Source: Apostichopus californicus
Taxonomy: Eukaryota > Echinodermata > Holothuroidea > Aspidochirotida > Stichopodidae
Direction of reading: 5' to 3'
Assembly: GCA_020650975.1 (NCBI GenBank)
Contig: JAIPMN010000066.1
Span: forward strand, 1 to 64,000
Length of the DNA: 64,000 nt
Numbering within the stretch: position 1 is the first letter of the stretch; each line of letters starts with the position of its first letter. Below, piece after piece: positions 1-12,090 of the stretch. Position numbers and translations under genes: made by a program. The notes beneath the pieces were generated by a model, which made no database searches, was not told the DNA's origin, and saw nothing but the letters and a program-made list of their open reading frames with translations.

Positions 1-2144
1 ATATATATATATAGATAGATAGATATATAAATACGCACACACACACAGATATGTATATATATATTCTCAGATAAAAATATTTCCTAAAGAGATAAAGAAT
101 TTACTAATAAAGTTTTTTTTTTTCCTATTCTACTACCAGTTTTCTTGGTTATACTTTGTAAAACAAAATACATACATAATACAATATAGTAATATTAAAA
201 ATCCAGAAATATTGCAGTTATGTCATTATTTCATGTCCAAATTTTTGGCAAGATGAACACAAAGAAATATGAATTGATAGAAATACTGTCTGCATACCTC
301 CTGAACAGTCTGGGATTGAACCAGGGTAAAACTATATGTTACGCACATTACATTACAGCCTCATCAGGCATTCCATTTGCTTGAAGCACGAATTAACCGA
401 TCCTTCATTCTTCATTAGTACTACTGTATAGTAAACAACCACACCAACATGACGCTGTTCTTTTTCCCCTAAAATTAATGTTTGCCCATTCAAGAGATGA
501 AAAAATCAACCCAAACAGAGGTGTCCCATTCTTTGTTAACATCTTGGTCGGGATAAAAGTATGCGTCCAATTAATATTTCTATCCCGACTAAAACAATAA
601 CAAAGAACGCCAGGACAACTTTATTTTGGTTTGAAATTTTGGCAAAAAAAATACATTATCAGGATTGTGTGAATATTTAATATTTTACCACACTAGTATC
701 ATGCTATTGAAGTATCATGTAGTATCATGCTATTGAAGAATAGCGCCCTCAATTAAGTAGATTCACTCTCTCAAAATGGCATCTTGAGTAGTCATTCAGA
801 AACACAACATATATATAGTACTGAAATGAGGTGGTTGAGACTGTTGGGACTTGAATGCATAAAAAGGGGATGAAAGGATGAATTTGGCCTCGAAGTTTAC
901 CTTGATATGTTGATATGCTTTCTACTGACTGCAGCCTCACTAAGTATTCTGCGGCTTTCAGTCTTGACAATGTCCTAAGTGACTGGACTACTAACCTAAC
1001 ACACAGACCAATAGGTCAGTTCTTCAGACGCAATACAAAAGCTCACAAAGTAAAAAAATAAAATTCCTTTTTACAAATTCAAATAAGATGTTTACAATGA
1101 TGTCATCCATGTTTCCATGAATGTCATCAAACTGTGCTATGTCGTTCACATGAAGTCAGAAGAAGAACGCTTCGTTAGCGTCACCATAATTAATTGACTA
1201 ATTAGCCGAGGGTAGTAGCATTCCAGAGATTTATCATACTTCAAAGCTGAACCAACTTGACGACCAAAAAGAACTCCACATGTCTTTTTTGCCTTTGATT
1301 ATGACATATCAAGTTTCAAGTTTAAAAGTCTACTCATTGTGATCCATAATATACAATACCTGAATATGAGAAATGAGATTTCAGTGACAGCTTTACATGG
1401 TACCACAGATTGGTACTAACATAGTGACGGATATGAAAGACAATGTATATTATACTGTAAAAAAAAACAATGTTATTTTACTTCACGATTTTAAGCTGCA
1501 GATTAAAGGCTGGTCCTCCGTCAAATGTTTTTTAATGACAAGAAATATTCTTTTCAATTTTTGGGGGCTAAATAATATAATTTTTGGTATATACCAAAGA
1601 CGATAAATTATGTGAGACCTGAAGAGGAAAGATGTATCTGACTAAACTTTATAAATTCCTTCAGTTACTGAAATAAACCATGAAATTGATTAAGTGTGGG
1701 TGGGTCAGTTTGGGGATTTGGGATTTACCATCTGCCCCTTTCCTTTATCTGTTGAAATCAAACTTAGTGATGTGTAGTTGCAGCTAAAAAAAAATAGTGA
1801 CAACTTGGGCAGTGGTAACAGATTTATTGATTTTGTAAGGACGTCCTTCCACACAAAGGCTCCCACCTCCCCCCCCTCCTCCNNCCCCCCCCCCCCCCCC
1901 CCCGTCCTCCTCTGTGTTCTAATTTGCTAAGTTATGTCACAGCATCATGGTTGGCCCCTATTTCAATTATCCATAAATCTTTTTGTTACTTCTTCGTCTG
2001 GATGTTTTATTTTAAGAAATCATATTGAATGAATAGTAAATTATTTGCCCTTTCTGTAATATTTTCAACAGAATGTGAAACTCACAGGGCTCAAAGAGAG
2101 TGCCATCTAATGACCATGAAATTTTCAACTTTATACTGACAGTT
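1..2144. other. Downstream region of the exchanger, no gene seen
   Basis: AT-rich, low-information sequence. It holds a TA/CA microsatellite at 1-64, a short local duplication around 700-740 (repeats of TAGTATCATGCTATTGAAG) and a poly-C tract with NN at 1883-1884. The part nearest 2144 is probably the 3' untranslated region of the exchanger. No open frame here has recognisable similarity or splice support. Confidence 0.5.
1864..1903. repeat. Poly-C tract with 2-N assembly gap
   Basis: A C-homopolymer run is interrupted by NN at 1883-1884, so its true length is unresolved in the assembly. Confidence 0.9.
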
Positions 2145-4031
2145 TCATAAATAACATTGAGGTAGTCTGCTAGTGAATAGATAGGTATCAATGAAAACCC
2201 CTAGTGCAATGGTTACCGAATACACCAAAAGAAGAACCCCACCCAATACTTTACCTAATTGGAAACGAGTGATCTTTAGTAAAAACAATAATATGAACAC
2301 AGTTCCAAACAGCATTAAAGCTATGTAAAGACTACCAGTGTTGTAAATGTTGACCACTGACCCAAAGCTATTGGTGCCAAGATGGACCACGGTTGTTTGA
2401 AGGAACCACGGCAAGCCAAGGCAGAGCAAGATGTCGAAAATGTTACTGCCGATGGAGTTAGATATAGCCATGTCACCATAACCTGAAGAGCCAAAAAAAA
2501 GAGAATAAAATAAAATAAAAGGAATTACACTGGAGTAGTGTTATTTTCTAGCGATATAGTAAGCTAGGGTGATCAATTGCTTCTCACTTAAAATAGCTAA
2601 TTTGGAGAAAAAAATTGGTCATATCATTTATATCACAGCTATAAAGGCCAGATGTCATACAAGTTGTGTCCAATGCTGATTCAAATCTTAAATAACTTCA
2701 CTGATGCCTGATTTTGTGCATTATTTTTGTAAATGTTACAGCCTGGTTTATCAACCACAGCATGGCATGCAGAGGGGTGAAGTGAGCAATGGGTTAATGA
2801 GCAGGAGGGAGGGAGAAAATAATTATAGTTTCAGAAGTTCATTACAAGGATTGTAAGAACTCAGAAAGCTTTCACACAATCATCTGTAAATGTACGGGGA
2901 AGAGAGACAACCCCATCTTGTCTGCCCCATCCGCAGTTAAATATTAAACCCCTGTGTATGCCTCCAGACACAGAACTAAGACTGCTACAGCAGTTCCACA
3001 ATGTAATAAATCAGCAAATCCAAGCAGCATCATAGATCAGACAGATTAACTAACTTACCATTTCTTGCTACCAATACACTTGCCAGTGCATCAGGAACAC
3101 TATTACCGATTGCAAGTACTGTATAGCCTAGAACCACATCAGGTATCCTAAAAGCAATTCCTGTAGAGAATTAAATGAAACATTCAAAAAATATAGATGG
3201 AACTGTCTTGGGCAACAGTAATTTCCTATTTTTTTTTAATGTTCTTCAAAAAGTCAAAACAAACACACAACTGACAGCATCTCCTCTACATTCTAAGAGA
3301 AGCTATTCTGAAAGCTGACATCTGGCAACGACCATTTTATTACATAATACCCACAGCAAACACTTTCAGTTTCACAGCAAATTAAGGATTGCAGGTTGGA
3401 GTCATGGTAGGACCACAACCTTCTTTACTTGGACAAGACACTTATCTCAATTGCCTCTCTTTACCCAAATGTATCAATGGGGACCTGTCAAATAGCTTAT
3501 CAATCCAGTCGAGTGCAATGAATTACAGTGGAACCTATGGGAGGTGGCCCAGGGCGTGCTTACAAGTGATGCATGTTGGTTCCCCCAGGAGCGATTGTCT
3601 TAACCTGCATAATTGGAAGTGTAATTGTCACAAGTTACCAGTGACCAGGGTTGACTGTTTTAAAGTCATGTGAGAAGGCCTTGCATGTCCCTGACACAAT
3701 TAAGTATCTTCACTAAAACTAGATAAGATATAAAGTGAAGCTAGTTAACAGGAAAACTCACCGACATTATTAGCCATCCAGACGAGAATATACGAAGACA
3801 GTCCGATCCATAATAAAGACATTAGGAATGTCAAAGGGTACCAGCTGGTCCACGACTTTCGTTTACAATTTGGAATAGTGAAGTAGAAGATGACTTGACT
3901 TGGTAAGTATAAAATCCAGATGAGCAGACCCGTCCAGCTGTCTCTTGGAATATGGAATGGTGAGGGAGGAGGACCCTCTTCCTCTTCTTGTACCGTGTGC
4001 CTGTCAGTTGGAGTACGAACGGTTACCTCAG
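2145..4031 (-). CDS. Exchanger loop end and alpha-2 ion-binding repeat (exons 7-9)
   Basis: Exon 3762-4031 carries the end of the acidic loop and two membrane helices ([20 protein letters not shown]). Exon 3059-3160 carries the start of alpha-2, [20 protein letters not shown]. Exon 2145-2482 carries [20 protein letters not shown] and four or so further helices to the stop. The Asp of SVPD and the Asp of IFDIL, both important for Ca2+ and K+ binding in characterised NCKX proteins, are present. The usual GTSVPD reads GNSVPD, a Thr-to-Asn change discussed in the findings. An AATAAA on this strand at 2006-2011, about 134 nt after the stop, is a plausible but unproven polyadenylation signal. Confidence 0.92.
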
Positions 4032-7000
4032 CTAGAGAACGAGAAAACACGAGAAAACGACAGTTGTTTAATGTAAAGGTAACCTCTGGGCGATAAAAAA
4101 AATTCACAAAGAATTTGGCTTTAATATGACTTAAATCTAAATTTGTTTACTGTAGTTTGACTAATGAAAAAATGGTTTTCAAGAATGCATTGATGTATAG
4201 CAATTTTGGGTTTTGCTGAAAAAGAATAATCCCTGGCTTTTATGATAAACAATATTTAGATACCCTCAAATTGCGATTCAAAATGTTTAGTTTACTTCTT
4301 TCTGTTTTTAACTTTAACTTTGTTATAATAACTTAAATGTAACTGTGATACTGCTGTTTGACCAACAAAAATGTTTTGATTACTCTTAACAAAATTTTAA
4401 AAGGCTATGAAGGATGGTTTGGTTGGGGACGGGGGGATGAATCTATGCTTGCCAAGATTGTCCCTGATTGCTTATGATAACTATACTATTGACAAAATTG
4501 TGGCAATATCTTTGAGTGGGAATATTAGGTGCCACTGCTTTAGAATTATGTATACCAGGATAAAAATATAAATAAATAAATATATAAATAAATCAAAAAA
4601 GGCTCAGATGATTATTTCACAAACTATGATCTGTTCATCACAATTTGCAATGTAATATGATAACAAAATGACTTTCTATGGATAAACTAAGCCACAAACC
4701 ATTTCCAAATTTGCAGTTATGTAATAATTAGTGTAACATGACCATGGGACATTAACTTTCACAGGTGGTTGGGCAGACTTATATAAACAGTCTCATTATT
4801 TTAATGTTTGATATTTGTAATAATTCCCAGAATAAGACATATATCACACCTGGATAATATTGGTGTTATGTCCTTAATTCTCGTCTAAATGACAGTTAAT
4901 TAGAACACCATGAGTTTGATGTTTTTAGAGCTAATGCATGTAAAGGAGCTTACATACGCCACAATTTTATCATACTGATGGGGAATAGTATTTCAGTTTT
5001 TTGGTTTGTCTAAGAGGTGGGGCATGAAGGCCATACCATCAGAATCAATGTTCTCCATCTCCGATGTGTACCCGGAAGTTGGCGTGTGGATGTCGTCTTT
5101 ATTGTCCAGTAAAGGAGAGGTCTCTGAAGAAGTCGCGGCCAAATTGACAATTCTTTGGCGGAAGAAGCCTTCAATTCTGTGATTGTTGAACATTAAGATG
5201 ATGTAAGCAACGTACAGCACCAGTAGGATCAGGCTTTCATACCTAGCAACAACAAAAACAGCAAAAAAAAAAACGGGGTGAGGCTGAGAAAAAGCACATC
5301 AGAGTTTAGTTACACTAACACTATATAATTGACTCACAAGTTTGATGGCATTTTTCAATCACTGTTTATTGAAGAAGATAATGACAGACCGTTTAAACTC
5401 CTTATTAAAAGCCAAATTAATGGTACATCAAATTTCATATCTTATTTTTCTGCCTTCTATTTCACCATAAGTGATTTTAGTTTTAATATTTTCAGCAGAA
5501 CTTTTATACCCACATGTACATTGTTTTAACTGTAACTAACATTATCTTTACTATTAGTGTGATGATTAAATCAAAATAACTAAAATTCAGCTATGACAAG
5601 AAATTGCTTTAAAGTAGGGAAGTGAAGGGAAGGGAAGGGAAGGGAAAGAGAAAGTGGATGATTACTTACCACTTAATGAGGCTGTCTTCCATGACCCCAA
5701 CTAGAGCTGCAACACTTATAAGGTAACACATACAGTCTCTTGTTACAGCCCACCAGTTTAAATGTATTACCTGCATGGGAACAGATCATGTAATAACAGA
5801 GTAACTTTGAGGTATATGGTGTCCATTGGATGTCCACACCATGTAGGATGGGAGGGGGCGGGTAAGGGGGAGAGGAAGTACAAATAAAACTTAAATAAAT
5901 AAAATATATATATACATAAAAGAAAAAGTACAAGTAAAAAATTAAAATGAATGTATGCAAGAACATTATAGCCACTGATGCAGTCTTCTTCTCAAACTTT
6001 ACGATTTGCAACAAAATCAATGTTATAGTTTAAAGTGAATAAATAAGGACCAATGCAGAATTCAAGATATTCTCATGGGAACTGAAAGCTTGATACCTGT
6101 GTAAAGCTTAAAAACAAACTGCAATATCCATATACTATCACTCAATAAGAATTCTGCGTTAAAGGGGAGATTGACGTCACCTCTCTATAGATGGCACCCT
6201 GGGCCTGTGAATTCAATACCAAGGAGGCAAATTGGACTCCATATTCCCTTCTTCTGATTAAAGCCCTGAACTTAACACTTATACACAAAAACAGCTAGGA
6301 CTATAGGTGCATCTGTTATGAATGTTTTGTAGCCCGTCTAAGTTAGGTGACGATATTTACATGTGGTAGCAGTGAGGTTTTGGTAATTAATTCACACAGG
6401 AAGATGTCTGTTATTCATGTAGCTGTCATTGTGATACTGATGTACTTACAGCATTGGTCAATAGACCACACAGTCCAATAATGAAGAAGAGATTGAAGAC
6501 TGCAGAGCCGATGATTGTACCCAGACCGATGTCTCCCTTTGCAACAAATACACCTGAAAGGGACATTATAGAAAGAATAGGGTAATTTCAAAGCCTTTGA
6601 CTAATTAATTAAGTGAAGCAAAAAGGATTAGCATTTCCTGATGGTAAACTTGTAGTATGAGTACGAACATAGGAATAATTCCAGTACATGGTATAAGTAT
6701 GAGTTCAACAGCATGAGTACAAATGTAACAATAATTCCACAGGTATAAGTTTGAGTACACATATAAGAATAATGCCACATTGGTATAAGTATGAGTACAA
6801 CAGCATGAGTACAAGTAAAACAATAATTCCACAGGTATAAGACTGAGTACACATTCAAGGATATAAGCACAAGTATGTAGTCTGGCACTAGTATCTATTG
6901 TAGATTTCCAAATTGCCCAGATGAGTACCAATGAGAATGCACGAGTGCTTGTAGGAGTGCAGTTGACTATGTTAGAATATCAGTACCAGCACAGACTCAC

Positions 7001-9867
7001 TACAAGTCTGTTCAGGAACACTGCATTGCCAGTACAGACTCACTATAAGTCTGTTCAGGAACACTGCATTGCCAGTACAGACTCTCTACAAGTCTGTTCA
7101 GGAACACTGCATTGCCAGTACAGACTCTCTATAAGTCTGTTCAGGAACACTGCATTGCCAGTACAGACTCACTACAAGTCTGTTCAGGAACACTGCATTG
7201 CCAGTACAGACTCACTACAAGTCTGTTCAGGAAAACTGCATTGCCAGTACAGACTCACTACAAGTCTGTTCAGGAACACTGCATTGCCAGTACAGACTCA
7301 CTACAAGTCTGTTCAGGAACACTGCATTGCCAGTACAGACTCACTACAAGTCTGTTCAGGAACACTGCATTGCCAGTACAGATTCACTACAAGTCTGTTC
7401 AGGAACACTGCATTGCCAGTACAGACTCACTACAAGTCTGTTCAGGAACACTGCATTGCCAGTACAGACTCACTACAAGTCTGTTCAGGAACACTGCATT
7501 GCCAGTACAGACTCACTACAAGTCTGTTCAGGAACACTGCATTGCCAGTACAGACTCTCTATAAGTCTGTTCAGGAACACTGCATTGCCAGTACAGACTC
7601 ACTACAAGTCTGTTCAGGAACACTGCATTGCCAGCACAGACTCACTACAAGTCTGTTCAGGAACACTACAATGCCAGTTTATGCCAACATGTGAAGAGAG
7701 ACTACCATTTAAAAAGATAAATACCATGCAATTGGATATTACAAAACTGAAAATGGGCTCAAAATCTGTAATTGTTTTTTAATTTTTAAAATATTGATGG
7801 TATTTGTAGTACTTTTGGCAACCTCTGTCTCACTTTACAGTCTCTTTAATATTACTGTTCAAAATTTAATTCATTAACTCTATGAATACTCTAGTATGAA
7901 AGTTACTGATTTCATTTTTAGGGCTATTTCAGGGTACTTAGAGACCTTCCATTGCCACAATAGCCCTTCCTCCAGATTGAAAATCCTTGTTATGCATTTT
8001 ATGGGAGATTGTACTCAAGTATGCAAACTGACAAAGACATATTGACTTTATTCTTACCAATAACAGAAGTGAAAAGCTCCGGCGCTGAACTTCCAGCCGC
8101 CATAAAAGTTGCACCAGCGACATCTTGACTAAGTCTCAACTCTGTGGGAAACAAACGGTGGACTAAAATAGTAGAAACAATAGTAGAATATTACATTATG
8201 AAGTACAAAAGCGTAACCTGAAGAATATGAACATAAAAGTTAAAGTTTACAGGGTTATCTAGAAAATTGCTGCATAAAGTTTGAATAATGCAAAATAAAA
8301 TCAGGTTTGTGTCTATAAGAATTGATTTGTTCTAAATATTTACTGTCAATCCTATATCTATATCAGTTATGCCTATAATTGACACAAATATACTACACAA
8401 TACAATTTATTTACCAGAATTAACAAACAACAACTTTTTTTTTTTTTTAAGACTTGAAAAATGAAGGACAGTGTCAGGACATTTAATTAACTGAGGCAAC
8501 TGACTAAGGAAAGAATTTGGACTCACTTTGGCATATGACTTCTAAAGATGGTACATAATAATCATCACAAACAATTGCGATTACTCCAAAGAGATAAATC
8601 GCTACTATAACATTGATAAGGAATGCCCCTCTGGCCAGTTGGCTCTCGTTAAACACTCCTTGGGGGAAGGCATCTGGTGTATAAGCTGTGCAATTAATTG
8701 TTGTTCCATTTTCAGATAGATCTGTTGACAGAAGTACAGATTACGAGATGAGAAACCAACATAACAACATCATATATGTGACACAAAGCTTTGCAAACTT
8801 TTGATGGTTGTTCAATAAACTCATCAGGATTGCATGAAAATATTCTAGAAAATGAAGAAATGGTCACCCATGGTCAGTTATTAAGAGACATTTTATGGTA
8901 ATCTTCAAAACAATTGCCCTCTTAGAGCATATCTAAGTAAACCTTTCTCGATGTCTAAAAATCTCAAGGATATATGGTCTTGGAATGTTTTTGGACATTT
9001 GACTTTTTCATTTGCTCAATCTTTGTGAAAGGGTCAAAATGAAGGGATAAGAACCTCATAATGTTTGTGCAATTTTTTTAACCACACTTGTTTACTGCCA
9101 AATGAGTTGATTTTAATAGAATATCAAGATTGGTCATATTTTGGTAGAGCTTACAATGGAATACAAATACGGCTTTAAAGAACCAAAATTTTGATATAAA
9201 AACTTGCTCTCTTGCACTGTTTACACACAAATATGTTTGTTTAAATTTATATTTCACAGTCTCTGATAACCTGACTATAACTCTGTTCTGTGTTGAAGAA
9301 TCTTTCAATCACGTCTTGTTAAGTTAATAAGTGCAGATAAAATTGGTTTCCAAAGCAATTAAGTACAAGAGATTTATAGCACTGAACGGCTACTGGTTTA
9401 CTCTCATGCAGATGCGGTGACAGGTTTAACAAGCTATTGTTTTAAATATTTACAGATTCAGTATGGACCAGACTATTATATAGGTAGATTACTAAATGAC
9501 GAAGACATTGGTCATAACAGTCATGGCAGTCAAAATGTTATCCAAATGGTCAATCTGCTATACATATTAGTTCCAAGCTATATTTCAGTTTCCTATACAA
9601 GTGTCATAGCATTTCATAACTGGCAAAATGCAGAGTATTTAAAACTGCAACACAAAATTTGGAAACAAAATTATTCTGTTGGTAATGGAAAATTTTCTCA
9701 CCGTCTTGCAGAAAGAATGTATCTGAGGTAGAATTCTCTGAAAATTTATTAGATATGTAACTACAAGTAATGACCAAACCAAACAGAAGCAGAGAGCAGG
9801 GAATTGTGATTAGTAAGCTTCTCCTTCGGCGGCGATTTTTCATTCTGTGTCACACTCCAGATGACAT
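2145..9867 (-). CDS. K+-dependent Na+/Ca2+ exchanger (SLC24/NCKX family), complete, 9 coding exons
   Basis: This gene encodes a plasma- or organelle-membrane antiporter that exchanges Na+ for Ca2+ plus K+. Coding exons in transcript order are 9702-9843, 8527-8721, 8058-8141, 6450-6553, 5670-5770, 5037-5242, 3762-4031, 3059-3160 and 2145-2482. All borders are GT-AG, the phases agree throughout, and the sum is 1,542 nt (513 residues plus TGA). The start ATG (9841-9843) opens [11 protein letters not shown], a basic stretch followed by a hydrophobic signal or anchor segment. An NxS/T-containing extracellular stretch comes next, then the alpha-1 repeat, a short acidic cytosolic loop (VQEEEEG) and the alpha-2 repeat. 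The protein ends in RLPQCYL, like the LPxC ends of other family members. Its length is close to vertebrate SLC24A5, but motifs such as [20 protein letters not shown] look more like SLC24A3/A4, so I do not assign a paralogue. Translation and motifs are seen directly; transport stoichiometry is family knowledge. Confidence 0.95.
3386..3660 (+). mobile_element. SINE-like copy in exchanger intron
   Basis: The segment starts with a worn tRNA-like B-box area (TTGCAGGTTGGAGTCATGG). It continues with CTTGGACAAGACACTTATCT then CAATTGCCTCTCTTTACCCA and AATGGGGACCTG. That body (CTTGGxCAAGxCACTT... then TGCCTC... then AATGGGxACCTG) is a widespread animal SINE core in my recollection of marine invertebrate genomes. 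It sits in the intron between the exons at 3059-3160 and 3762-4031. Ends and target duplication are not clear. Confidence 0.5.
5615..5655. repeat. (GGGAA)n microsatellite
   Basis: Short purine-only run of GGGAA/GGAAG units just downstream (in gene sense) of the exchanger donor at 5670. Confidence 0.7.
6450..8141 (-). CDS. Exchanger alpha-1 ion-binding repeat (exons 3-4)
   Basis: Exons 8058-8141 and 6450-6553 encode the first alpha repeat, which lines half of the cation pathway. The motif [20 protein letters not shown] carries the conserved Glu of SSAPE that binds Ca2+/Na+ in this family. It continues into [20 protein letters not shown], whose GSAVFN Asn is also conserved. The preceding exon (8527-8721) supplies [16 protein letters not shown], the usual lead-in helix. 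No key residue is missing. The intron between the two exons (6554-8057) holds the 92-bp duplication and the 43-bp minisatellite described separately. Confidence 0.93.
6690..6875. repeat. Two-copy 92-bp tandem duplication
   Basis: GGTATAAGTATGAG recurs at 6690 and 6782, each time followed by related AACAGCATGAGTACAA and CAATAATTCCACAGG blocks. It lies in the same exchanger intron as the 43-bp minisatellite. Confidence 0.75.
6992..7678. repeat. 43-bp minisatellite, 16 copies
   Basis: Sixteen head-to-tail units of exactly 43 bp start with CAGACTCACTACAAGTCTG and end with CTGCATTGCCAGTA. Copies differ by only a few substitutions (for example CTCTCTAT for CTCACTAC). Because 43 is not a multiple of three and the unit lacks plus-strand stops in all registers, every plus-strand frame stays open for up to 257 codons. 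Those open frames are artefacts. The array is inside the exchanger intron 6554-8057. Confidence 0.97.
9844..9867 (-). promoter_or_regulatory. Exchanger 5'UTR end: 3' splice site and 5-codon upstream ORF
   Basis: Immediately upstream of the start codon a good acceptor (TCTTACAG, cut before 9867) implies at least one non-coding 5' exon further right. The first bases of this exon form a tiny upstream ORF, MSSGV then stop. It ends about 10 nt before the main ATG in a different frame. The acceptor and uORF are visible; any translational effect is inferred. Confidence 0.5.
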
Positions 9868-10686
9868 CTGTAAGATTTGAGAGAAAAGCAATACACCTGA
9901 TAATGAGGCCAGTTGTATGCCACTGCTAATTCACTGCACAGTGCATATCTCACCACATCAATAGCTGCACAGAGATGCTTTGAACTAGGAAGGAATTATC
10001 TCTCATTCAAAAAATGGTGCAATCACTTCTTATATAACCTGGACTGATTGATTGAAACATTGATAACTAGATGCTCATATTTGGAGTTGGCCTACTAACC
10101 CCTTTATACCCTATACATGTATAATTGCTGTTGCAGGGATAAGAAGTGTTGATGCTTGCACTGAAATGTAAGTTAGGCCTAGAATATTTGCTCAACTTAC
10201 TTTGTTATATCTTAAATTTATTTATAGTTGCAACAAACTTCAAGAAAACGTATTTTGTTCAAATTTTTGCATGGAGGCAGACATGACCGTAACTGTTTTA
10301 CAATAAAATGTCTGCTGTTTCGTGACAACACAGAAACCTTCCATTATTCCATGCTACGGTTACGTACTGTACATTACCAAGTTGGGAGACCGATAACGTG
10401 CTTAGCCTACTCCGGCTGGTACTGCAATACGGAAGTTTAGGCATAACAGTTAATTTATAGCCAATATACAATACTAATTTATTTATTTATATTAAAACTA
10501 AAGGGTAAACTCGGTTAGTGTAATGCATATCTCCCCGCGGTTCTAACAAACCAAAAAAACAAGTAGATTAAAAATAATTTCGAATAGCCTACAAACGCAA
10601 TGCTTTACGTCTTAGTCAATTAGGCTACCTCTAGTACTATAGGCCTATAGTCCTAGTTCCTACTTCAATTTTACGTGTACCCCTAG

Positions 10687-10723
10687 AGATTGCTGTTCAG
10701 AACAGAATTTTAAACAGCAATCT
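10687..10723. repeat. 11-bp perfect inverted repeat (hairpin)
   Basis: AGATTGCTGTT at 10687-10697 is the exact reverse complement of AACAGCAATCT at 10713-10723, with a 15-nt spacer. Confidence 0.7.
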
Positions 10724-11549
10724 GGAATTAAATGATCTTACCAATTAATTCAATCAAAAAGTCTTCAGAAGGCAGAAAACAAGATCAGAGAACAGATGCC
10801 ATCCCAACAAAATTGCTTACCTACACATGTATTGCACCACATCATATGACCATGGTATGATTGTCAGACTGGTAGGTAAATATTAAACTTGTTACAAGCA
10901 TAAAGGATGTATATACAATTGGATATGCATTCCGTACGGAAGCTTAGAAGGGACGTGCCAATTGTGACGTCTTGATGAGATGCAACAACAAAAATCTGAA
11001 AATTGACATTTTGTCCGCAATCTCGCTAGCGTTTTGAGTTCATGTAATTTCCGTATTGTCAATTCAATGTTAGCGAAAAGGCAGAGGCTGGATAAAAAAG
11101 GACAACGGTTTCGTGTAATTATGTATACTCGTGCTTCAAATGAAACGTTTGTGACAATTAATTTCAATTTTCAAGTAAATTATATACATTATTCACATGA
11201 GCACATATATTAAAATCAGCACACTATGACTCTTGTGCAACACACCTGATTTTCTCAACCGGAAAGAAATTTTGAAGAGAGATTATAAACACGAACAATC
11301 TGGCGATAATCTATTCCGGGATTCAGTGAGTGATGGTATAACCCAATTTCTATCGAACATTGTGAAGTGTTTGCATGGCCCCCATGGTGTTCTGATAGGG
11401 GTCTGTAAAACAACAACTCCTCGAATTCAACCAAAGAATAGTACGGTTGTTTTGCAAAAGATGGAGAAGCAAGGAACACTACTGTTTAGTATACAAATCG
11501 TTACATTGTGAGTAATTCAAAATTTCCCGCCTGTGGGGCTAAACTTTAG

Positions 11550-12090
11550 TGGAAGGGCCAGAAGCGAATAAGGAATTTATCTAAAGGAGGTGCTTCACTT
11601 GGATCATTTTAGCTTAATCCTGTCCACCCCAGAGAAAAGTAGCGTTTAAACGTCAAATGATGTATTCTAAGGCCAAAAATCACATCTATACAAATAGCTC
11701 TCATCTCAAGATTGTGCTAATAAATAATGATAATAATACCCCAACTGATTTAGGTAGGGACCGAATCTTTGTGGGAGGGCCAGATTTGAATGAAGTATTT
11801 CATAAAGAAGGGTCACTGTCGTGGGGTCATCGAAGCCAAATCCCTTGGATGCATATATAAAGGGTACCCCTTTATTAAATTTAGAAGCCAAATGGTGCAT
11901 TGTGAGGTATATTTAGACTACAATTTAGGTTTTAATAAGTAGCTCTAAACTTAAGGTTGTGCTAAAAAGTAATTATAAATTAAAACACAAGGTCATTAGG
12001 CTTCATGTGAGGACCAGAAGCAAATGAAGGGTTTTATAGTGGAGAGGATGTTGTCCTGAGGTCATGGAAATCGTCTCCTATGTAGAGGGT
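11550..12090. repeat. Diverged tandem repeat, period about 220-235 bp
   Basis: The block GGGCCAGA(AG)...GAAT recurs near 11556, 11777 and 12012 with the same order of neighbours: a 'tcacc/tcatgg' segment, then 'AGCTCT..A.CT.AAG.TTGTGCTAA', then a variable A/T stretch. Copies are heavily diverged, so the repeat is old. Confidence 0.6.

Noticed and set aside
5000-5036. Alternative exchanger C-terminus by reading through the donor at 5036 to a stop
   Set aside because: The donor GTATGG joins in phase to the next exon and restores the alpha-2 half; read-through would delete half the transporter.
6921-7782. Long overlapping plus-strand open frames with periodic peptides
   Set aside because: They are produced by the 43-bp minisatellite, which is open in three frames; there is no homology, and they lie inside an exchanger intron.
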